Of a DNA stretch of 13,276 nucleotides, positions 7,860-12,927 are shown piece by piece. Under the pieces are notes generated by a model. The model saw nothing but the letters and a program-made list of their open reading frames with translations. It did not search any database and was not told the DNA's origin. This DNA comes from Thiotrichales bacterium (GTDB taxonomy: Bacteria; Pseudomonadota; Gammaproteobacteria; Francisellales; CACEW01), in contig JAHFRR010000025.1 in the NCBI GenBank assembly GCA_023266165.1, forward strand, positions 1 through 13,276, read 5' to 3'. The position numbers were made by a program, and so were the translations under genes. Position 1 is the first letter of the stretch, and every line of letters begins with the position of its first letter.

Positions 7860-8611
7860 GGAACCATCTCGCCAGACATCAAGGCAGGGCGCCAGAACTG
7901 GGTGTAAACCTGCAGCTGCGGCTGCGCTTGAATGTGCATCAAGCGGCTGTCGATCGTCATCTGGTTGCCATCGCCCGTCACGCCCTGGGCCTGTTCCGTC
8001 ACATAGAGGGGGCTCACTTCTCGCTGCACCAACAACTCTTTATATAAAACCATGCCCGTAAAATCACGTGTCAATCGATGCAAGTTAATCTCATAGATGC
8101 TGATCGCCTGCTCCTGTCCTTCGACCCAGCCCCTAGAGACCGCTGCTTTCCAAACATCTCGCTCTTGGTCATTTTCAGGCAGTAAGACATGGTTAGGTAA
8201 TTTAGGAGGAGGATAGTGCATCCAGAGATAGTCTCGCCAAGTCGGGGGGGCTGTCACAAACTGCACCTGATGAATGATTTTATAGACCTGCCCACCCACG
8301 CGAAACGACTGGCTATCGCCACTCAAATTCCCGTTATCTCGAGATTCTTCAATCACGGGAGGCAAAACATTATGATGATACAAAACCCAGTTAAAATTAA
8401 ACACCGTATCGAGCATGCCACTGTTTTTATCTAACACGGTATCGATCTGTTCAGACTCCGCGGCGAGCCCCCCTTGAATACCCAACTGCAGGGCCGCTTC
8501 TTTGACAGCCTGCATTCTGAAGGTATCCATCTCAATAGTTTGCTGATAATATGCAGACTTGGGGGAGAGATCCTGCATCTGCTTAAGGGTCATTCCAGCG
8601 GGGACGATCAT
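7856..8611 (-). CDS. dotC: Type IVB secretion protein DotC, apparently without a signal peptide
   Basis: DotC is normally an outer-membrane lipoprotein that, with DotD, places DotH in the outer membrane and forms part of the core complex. In R64 it is TraI. The conserved body is present: QGGLAAESEQI (46-56), LDTVFNFNWVL (67-77), APPTWRDYLW (121-130), EGQEQAISIY (164-173) and GMVLYKELL (186-194). The protein has 251 residues against about 300 in Legionella. It opens with MIVPAGMTLKQMQDL, with no hydrophobic export signal and no lipobox cysteine. Extension upstream is blocked: the frame reads six more codons and meets a TAG at 8632-8630. The ATG overlaps the dotD stop as ATGA, and the stop overlaps the dotB start in the same way, so translation looks coupled. 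Either the signal was lost, or the reading hides an error or deletion. Confidence 0.92.
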   Translation of the reverse strand: MIVPAGMTLKQMQDLSPKSAYYQQTIEMDTFRMQAVKEAALQLGIQGGLAAESEQIDTVLDKNSGMLDTVFNFNWVLYHHNVLPPVIEESRDNGNLSGDSQSFRVGGQVYKIIHQVQFVTAPPTWRDYLWMHYPPPKLPNHVLLPENDQERDVWKAAVSRGWVEGQEQAISIYEINLHRLTRDFTGMVLYKELLVQREVSPLYVTEQAQGVTGDGNQMTIDSRLMHIQAQPQLQVYTQFWRPALMSGEMVP

Positions 8612-9120
8612 GATGACATATACCGAACACTAATAATTTTCTGGTCAGGCAAAATCATCATCGCTGCATCTTGCCCTGCTTGCAGATCAATATTGCGCAG
8701 CAACTCAATGGCAGGCTGCGGCCCATCCACTTGAAGGTTGATCAAAATCGGAATCACCGGAGGCTTGCCGTAGAGCTGCACCTGATATCCGGTCTTCTCA
8801 CCAATGATTTTAACAATCGCGGCAATAGGCCCGTAATAGCTGCGAATCATAATCGGCTGGTTCAGCGCAGGCTCATTGACATCCATCAAGGGCATCGGCG
8901 CTGCTGGATGTTTGGCTTTTTCGATCGCTGCGAGCTGCGTCAGCGCTTCAGAGGCTTGCGCGGCTGCGCCCGTTAAGCTATGGGTTAAATGATAAGGCTC
9001 CAACGGCTGCTCATAGACATTCACTTCTGTGGTCTTTTGAGGGGTTGAAGAGCATCCTGAAAGCAATACAGCAACCACTGCTGCCACACCCATAGCCCAA
9101 GATTTTCTCACTCTCAACAC
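8608..9120 (-). CDS. dotD: Type IVB secretion outer-membrane lipoprotein DotD
   Basis: DotD is a small lipoprotein that helps DotC move DotH to the outer membrane. Its C-terminal domain has the fold of secretin N0 domains. In R64 the counterpart is TraH. The protein has 170 residues: a basic start and hydrophobic segment (residues 9-21), a lipobox LLSGC with Cys23 as the predicted lipidation site, a low-complexity linker to about 85, and the conserved domain with GKPPVIPILI (118-127) and ELLRNIDLQAG (139-149), ending in SVRYMSS. The start is GTG, not ATG, chosen because GAGG sits seven bases upstream and because it gives a normal signal peptide. The residue after the Cys is Ser, compatible with outer-membrane sorting. 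The gene lies 42 bases after the IcmC-like gene and overlaps dotC by four. Confidence 0.93.
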   Translation of the reverse strand: MLRVRKSWAMGVAAVVAVLLSGCSSTPQKTTEVNVYEQPLEPYHLTHSLTGAAAQASEALTQLAAIEKAKHPAAPMPLMDVNEPALNQPIMIRSYYGPIAAIVKIIGEKTGYQVQLYGKPPVIPILINLQVDGPQPAIELLRNIDLQAGQDAAMMILPDQKIISVRYMSS

Positions 9121-9162
9121 GGTCTCACCTCTTTTTTATTTTAATTTGAGATCTGTAGGCTC

Positions 9163-9774
9163 TCAGTTTACTCCAAACCCAGATAACAGCGAAGAGAGCA
9201 CACTGTAAAAGAACGGACCATTCACACCCACTACACCGGCCAGGATATGCGTCACCGCTTGACCCATGCCGCCTTGCTGCTGTTGGCCATCGCCCAGCTT
9301 CACCAGGAGCACAAAGCCTTTAATAAAAGCATACACCCCAATCAAAGTCAGCGTCGCATACGCAAAATCCGCCATCACCTGAGCCTGTGACCACTGTGTG
9401 TTACTTTTAATTTCATTGGCATACGCAATCATCGGGCACGGGTATTGCCCCGACAAAAAGTTCCCAGCATTGGCAGGTCCACTGGCTGTACAGGTGTTTA
9501 AAAGTTCAGAGGGAATGGCCGGGCCGACCAATCCAGAGCTCAACGCTGTCAATTCTGGCATAAAGGCGATGAGCACCGCACCAGACAGTAAGTAAAACGC
9601 AGTCCCTTTAGCAGAAACTCGGTTCACTGACTGAAACCCCGCATGCTTATGCAGGCGATTCAATCCTACGATGAACATCCCAAGACCCATCAAGCGCGCC
9701 ACCATCACCATGATGGTAAAGAGAGGGTCCATGCCGTGCGCGAGCATGTTATAAATCACTTGACTAAACGGCAT
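9163..9774 (-). CDS. IcmC/DotE-like integral membrane protein of the type IVB system
   Basis: The 203-residue protein has about four membrane segments (near 20-38, 57-75, 136-157 and 173-198), arranged as two similar hairpins: a helix ending in G-x-N/F-x-L, a polar basic loop, then a second helix. IcmC/DotE of Legionella (TraQ in R64) is a similarly sized inner-membrane protein with this design, and IcmC-, IcmD- and DotV-like proteins resemble one another. Between the hairpins lies a loop of about 60 residues with Cys95 and Cys113, which could form a disulfide if it faces the periplasm. GGGGGG seven bases before the ATG serves as the ribosome site. It sits between an IcmD-like gene and dotD, so a Dot/Icm role is likely. 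Assignment to IcmC rather than IcmD or DotV is from memory of the family pattern and less sure. Confidence 0.7.
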   Translation of the reverse strand: MPFSQVIYNMLAHGMDPLFTIMVMVARLMGLGMFIVGLNRLHKHAGFQSVNRVSAKGTAFYLLSGAVLIAFMPELTALSSGLVGPAIPSELLNTCTASGPANAGNFLSGQYPCPMIAYANEIKSNTQWSQAQVMADFAYATLTLIGVYAFIKGFVLLVKLGDGQQQQGGMGQAVTHILAGVVGVNGPFFYSVLSSLLSGFGVN

Positions 9775-9835
9775 GGCAAACCCCCCTGATTTTGAATATC
9801 ACTTCACACAGACAACATGCTTTCCCTGGATCTTT

Positions 9836-10303
9836 TTAATTTCCGCCCGCCGCCGGTGCCGCGATACTTCCTGGAGTGCCATCCTGAATCGACCAGGTGG
9901 GTGCTGTAGCGCCTCCGGCTAACGAGGTGACTATGGCATGCGCAATAGGAACAACGATAAATAAACATGCTCCAAACACGCAACAGGCAATCCCTTTGGA
10001 CAAATGCTTCTCTTGTCCACCACCACCTGAGGTATATTGCTGCTTAAAGTGCACGATGCCCTTTATAATTAAGAGCACACCTGCCAAAGTCAGAATAACC
10101 TCCATGATACCTACAAAGCCATACTCTGTGCCGCTAATATTGCTCTTCAGCCCTGAAAGAGTCAAAGCCGGCACCACCGGCGCCGCCGCCATCGCACTGG
10201 CCATCAGCCCACTCAGCAGGATGCTGATGGACAGCAAGGCTTTACCCGATCGGCTGGTCACCCGACTGACCACTCCTGTTAATTTTTTTAAAAATACGCT
10301 CAT
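9836..10303 (-). CDS. IcmD/DotP-like small membrane protein of the type IVB system
   Basis: This 155-residue protein starts with a basic end and a hydrophobic signal (about 20-39, cleavage likely around ASAMA-AAP). After a short exported part, with LKSNISG at 52-58, come two membrane helices (about 63-84 and 103-127) joined by the loop FKQQYTSGGGGQEKHLSKG (86-104). A Gly/Ala/Pro-rich tail ends the protein. IcmD/DotP (TraR in R64) has the same order: signal peptide, a helix running into a K-x-K-type loop, then a second helix. The role in the complex is poorly defined. It is the first recognised gene of the dot block. A GAGGAG ribosome site lies six bases upstream, and a 44-codon reading frame overlaps its start as ATGA. 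Cys107, Cys108 and Cys113 lie together in the second helix, which is unusual. Confidence 0.65.
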   Translation of the reverse strand: MSVFLKKLTGVVSRVTSRSGKALLSISILLSGLMASAMAAAPVVPALTLSGLKSNISGTEYGFVGIMEVILTLAGVLLIIKGIVHFKQQYTSGGGGQEKHLSKGIACCVFGACLFIVVPIAHAIVTSLAGGATAPTWSIQDGTPGSIAAPAAGGN

Positions 10304-10434
10304 TTTGCTCTCCTCACCATTTTCACATTGAACTCAAAAGTGCCTTCGGACACACGGCTAATATGCGCTATTTCAGGCCAAAAATCAAAACTTTTAATGT
10401 AACATGCGAAACCTGAGTTTTTTAAAAATGTCAT
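10300..10434 (-). CDS. Possible 44-codon small ORF coupled to the IcmD-like gene
   Basis: On the minus strand an ATG at 10434 opens a frame of 44 codons whose TGA overlaps the ATG of the IcmD-like gene as ATGA, the same junction type seen at dotD-dotC and dotC-dotB. The second half, including PEIAHISRVSEGTFEF, reads like ordinary protein, while the first half is AT-rich. An in-frame TAA lies five codons upstream. Against it: there is only a poor ribosome site (GGG two bases before the ATG), it matches nothing I recognise, a frame this short can arise by chance, and a possible promoter lies inside it. It could be a leader peptide, a small gene of the operon, or the remnant of a longer gene. 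Confidence 0.3.
   Translation of the reverse strand: MTFLKNSGFACYIKSFDFWPEIAHISRVSEGTFEFNVKMVRRAK
10360..10388 (-). promoter_or_regulatory. Proximal promoter candidate of the dot block
   Basis: On the minus strand TTGATT (10388-10383, 4 of 6) and CATATT (10365-10360, 4 of 6) are 17 bases apart. Transcription would start near 10353, leaving a leader of about 50 bases before the IcmD-like ATG. It is weaker than the distal candidate and would leave the small ORF incomplete. Both may be used, or neither. Confidence 0.25.
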
Positions 10435-10511
10435 AACCCAATGATATTAAAAATATTTCCTGAGTAACAAATATTATTTTATCTATTTTATTTATACTTA
10501 AAATCAAATAG

Positions 10512-10540
10512 ATAATACGGCAGTTATTGTATAATTTCAA
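10512..10540 (-). promoter_or_regulatory. Distal promoter candidate of the dot block
   Basis: On the minus strand TTGAAA (10540-10535, 5 of 6) and TATTAT (10517-10512, 5 of 6) are exactly 17 bases apart, the best sigma70 match in the gap. Transcription would start near 10505, about 70 bases before the small ORF and 200 bases before the IcmD-like ATG. Its -35 box overlaps the last base of a plus-strand TATAAT, so divergent promoters may compete. AT-rich DNA produces chance matches, so this stays a candidate. Confidence 0.45.
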
Positions 10541-10630
10541 AAAAAGAAACGCAAGAGCAGGTATTTTTTCAACACGCTCACGCATGCTTCCACATGTTCC
10601 AGGCTCGACAAGTCAGATATTCCCCGCTAC

Positions 10631-10646
10631 TCTTGACATCTCAAGA
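10631..10646. promoter_or_regulatory. Perfect inverted repeat upstream of the histidine kinase gene
   Basis: The 16 bases read TCTTGA-CATC-TCAAGA, a perfect 6-base inverted repeat with a 4-base centre. It overlaps a consensus TTGACA (10633-10638). No good -10 box lies 16-18 bases downstream; TAAACT at 10659-10664 is 20 bases away. It could be an operator or a small RNA hairpin in the kinase leader. Confidence 0.3.
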
Positions 10647-10684
10647 GAACAATTCAAGTAAACTCAGGAAAAAAGGGCCTTGCT

Positions 10685-11665
10685 ATGACACTCGGGAAAT
10701 TTCTTTTTAAATCCAGACATGTGATTGTCGTGCTGATTGCTTTATTCACCTCAGAAGCCCTCTTGCTGAGTTTAAGCCTGCTGCACACGCTCGATGCGAG
10801 CGTATTGCCCCTGATCTCACGCACGGCGATGTTGCATTATACCGGCGTGCTCTCTTTGAATATTGTGGTACTGACCCTGCTCTGGCTCTGTGTGCTGGGA
10901 TATCATCGGTATGCGTTTTCCTCCAACGTCTTGCATTTGATTAAAGGCAGCTCGCCTGATCAAAGCACGTCTGTCAAAGATCTCACCTTCCAAGTACAAG
11001 CGTATTTGCAAGAGCGCGACTTGATGCTTTCCGCCCTTGCCCATGATATCAAAACACCTTTGACAGAAGCCCAGCTACGCCTAGAACTGTTAGAGGATCA
11101 GAGCACCGCCAAGCAAGTTCAAGAAAAACTGCATCAGATTCATAAGATCGTTCGAAGCTCACTGGAATATGCCCGCGAGCCTTCTTCTCTCAAAAAAATC
11201 TCTGTTGATATTATCTCGCTGTTGGAAAATATCGTGGAAGAGTATCAAGATGGCGTGTTTGATATTACGTTTTCCAGTGATACGGAGAGCGTAGATCTTG
11301 ATATCGAGGTCGATCTCTTTCGCCGTATGATGAACAATGTCATTGAGAATGCAAAAAAATATGCCAATCACGGCCGGGTCATCGCACATCTGGGCAAAGA
11401 TCAATTGGATATCATCTGCGAGGATGATGGCCCAGGCGTTCCTGAAAAGTTTTTACCCCTGCTCACCACCGCGTATTTTCGCGTGGATCAATCTCGCTCG
11501 CGTGAGACAGGCGGGACTGGATTGGGGCTTGCCATTGTTAAAAAAATCGCAGAACTGCACGGCGGCACCGTGATCATCGAGTCCCCCGCGAGCGGCCAAG
11601 GATTTCGCATCACCATGCGCTTCCCCTTGGCGCTACCTGATGCCCAACGATCTGCTATCCGATAA
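10685..11665 (+). CDS. Orphan membrane sensor histidine kinase
   Basis: The 326-residue protein is a complete class I sensor kinase that would autophosphorylate and pass phosphate to a response regulator. Two membrane helices (about 12-34 and 51-74) leave only some 16 residues between them, so the signal is probably sensed in or near the membrane. There is no clear HAMP domain before the H-box LSALAHDIKTPLTE (115-128), with His120 as the phosphate acceptor. The ATP-binding part has the N-box NNVIENAKKYA (217-227), G1 EDDGPG (246-251) and G2 GGTGLGLAI (276-284), all intact. AAGGG seven bases before the ATG is the ribosome site. No response regulator gene adjoins it: upstream is the divergent dot block, and downstream is kbl on the other strand, overlapping by 11 bases. 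Control of the dot genes is an attractive guess from position only. Confidence 0.93.
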   Translation: MTLGKFLFKSRHVIVVLIALFTSEALLLSLSLLHTLDASVLPLISRTAMLHYTGVLSLNIVVLTLLWLCVLGYHRYAFSSNVLHLIKGSSPDQSTSVKDLTFQVQAYLQERDLMLSALAHDIKTPLTEAQLRLELLEDQSTAKQVQEKLHQIHKIVRSSLEYAREPSSLKKISVDIISLLENIVEEYQDGVFDITFSSDTESVDLDIEVDLFRRMMNNVIENAKKYANHGRVIAHLGKDQLDIICEDDGPGVPEKFLPLLTTAYFRVDQSRSRETGGTGLGLAIVKKIAELHGGTVIIESPASGQGFRITMRFPLALPDAQRSAIR

Positions 11666-12851
11666 TTTTCAGCGCCGTTCCCACCTTCACAAACCCTTCA
11701 ATGGCCTGTTCGATCTGTGCTGGCGTGTGTGCCGCCGACATCTGCGTGCGAATACGCGCGCGCCCTTTTGGTACAACAGGATAGGAGAAAGGAATCACAT
11801 AGATTCCATATTCCAAGAGCTTTTGGGCCAATGCCACCGCTTGATGTTCGTCATAGAGCATCACGGGGATAATCGGATGCTCCCCTGGAACCAAATCAAA
11901 CCCCGCCTGCGTCATGCCTGCTCGAAACTGTCGGCTGTTATCGTGCAAACGTACTCTGAGATCATCCCCCGCTTTCAAGAGCGCAATGACCTCTAAAGAC
12001 GTCCCTGTGATGACAGGGGCCAGGGCATTGGAAAACAGATAGGGCCTGGATTTTTGTTTTAACATTTCAACCATAGGCTTTTTCCCCGTCGTATACCCCC
12101 CTGATGCGCCGCCAAGCGCTTTACCCAGCGTCCCTGTCATGATATCAATGCGCCCTTCAACACCACAAAACTCAGGCGTTCCACGCCCGTTTTTCCCCAT
12201 AAAACCGGTCGCATGAGAGTCATCCACCATCACCAAGGCATCATAGCGATCGGCGAGATCACAAATGGCCTTGAGATTAGCAATAATCCCATCCATAGAA
12301 AACACCCCATCGGTTGCGATCATCTTAAAGCGCGCACCTGCCTGCTGAGCCTCTTGAAGCTTAGCTTCCAGATCTTTCATATCATTGTTGTGATACCTCA
12401 AGCGCTGCGCTTTACACAGCCTGATTCCATCGATAATACTGGCATGGTTCAGTGCATCACTGATGATGCAATCTTCAGGGCCCAACAATGTCTCAAACAA
12501 GCCTCCATTGGCATCAAAGCAAGAAGAGTAAAGAATCGCGTCTTCCATGTTCAAAAACTCAGAGATCGCCTGCTCCAACTGTAGGTGCGCCGTGTGCGTG
12601 CCACAAATAAATCTCACAGATGCCATGCCATAACCCAGCCTATCGAGATGCTGTTTGGCCGCTTGGATTAATTTCGGATGATCCGCCAACCCTAAATAAT
12701 TATTTGCACAAAAATTTAAAACAGACCTTCCATCTTTTAAAACGATCTCTGCTTTCTGATGTGAGGCAATCACACGCTCTGTCTTGTACAGGCCTTGATT
12801 TTTGATGCCCGTCAGCTCTGATTCCAAATGATGATAAAACGCAGCGCGCAT
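11655..12851 (-). CDS. kbl: 2-amino-3-ketobutyrate CoA ligase (glycine C-acetyltransferase)
   Basis: Kbl is a pyridoxal-phosphate enzyme that splits 2-amino-3-oxobutanoate with CoA into glycine and acetyl-CoA, the second step of threonine breakdown after threonine dehydrogenase. The 398 residues equal the E. coli length. The cofactor lysine lies in TLGKALGG at Lys244, the same number as in E. coli. Other active-site features are CFDANGG (111-117), LNHAS with His136, VDDSHATGFMG (209-219, Asp210, His213) and the C-terminal RARIRTQMSAAHT (364-376). Related enzymes of the alpha-oxoamine synthase family (BioF, HemA, serine palmitoyltransferase) are less likely because the match runs the full length. 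GGGAGAG sits just before the ATG. The usual partner tdh is not next to it: the gene is flanked by the Rpn-type gene and, tail to tail, by the kinase. Confidence 0.96.
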   Translation of the reverse strand: MRAAFYHHLESELTGIKNQGLYKTERVIASHQKAEIVLKDGRSVLNFCANNYLGLADHPKLIQAAKQHLDRLGYGMASVRFICGTHTAHLQLEQAISEFLNMEDAILYSSCFDANGGLFETLLGPEDCIISDALNHASIIDGIRLCKAQRLRYHNNDMKDLEAKLQEAQQAGARFKMIATDGVFSMDGIIANLKAICDLADRYDALVMVDDSHATGFMGKNGRGTPEFCGVEGRIDIMTGTLGKALGGASGGYTTGKKPMVEMLKQKSRPYLFSNALAPVITGTSLEVIALLKAGDDLRVRLHDNSRQFRAGMTQAGFDLVPGEHPIIPVMLYDEHQAVALAQKLLEYGIYVIPFSYPVVPKGRARIRTQMSAAHTPAQIEQAIEGFVKVGTALKIIG

Positions 12852-12927
12852 AGTCTCTCCCTTTTTTCTTTCACTGTATCAAAAACATGACGACATTGGG
12901 CAAGCATGGGACGGACACCTCTAACCT

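Larger units (their letters stand above)
10304..10684. other. AT-rich intergenic region between the dot block and the histidine kinase gene
   Basis: This 381-base gap is the only one of its size in the window. Positions 10380-10545 are far richer in A and T than the flanking genes. It must hold the control regions of both divergent transcripts. Seen here are two minus-strand promoter candidates, a perfect TATAAT on the plus strand at 10530-10535 without a good -35 box, three copies of ACTCAGG (10459-10465 and 10412-10418 on the minus strand, 10662-10668 on the plus strand), a 6-4-6 palindrome at 10631-10646 and a small hairpin at 10340-10353. No RNA gene was recognised. Confidence 0.7.

Noticed and set aside
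9897..10331. 144-codon plus-strand frame opposite the IcmD-like gene
   Set aside because: The minus-strand frame has a signal peptide, membrane helices, a ribosome site and operon context. The plus frame has none of these.
10394..10585. 63-codon minus-strand reading frame in the AT-rich gap
   Set aside because: It consists mostly of Ile, Leu, Phe and Lys as expected of AT-rich noncoding DNA, has no properly spaced ribosome site, and overlaps the best promoter candidate.
10304..10684. Legionella-type CpxR (two GTAAA) or PmrA (tandem TTAATATT-like) sites
   Set aside because: Single half-site-like words occur (GTAAA at 10658-10662, TTAATATC on the minus strand), but no correctly spaced pair was found, and AT-rich DNA yields such words by chance.
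12852..12927. kbl promoter (TTGCCC, 17 bases, GATACA on the minus strand)
   Set aside because: The -10 box matches consensus at only half its positions, too weak to list as a feature.
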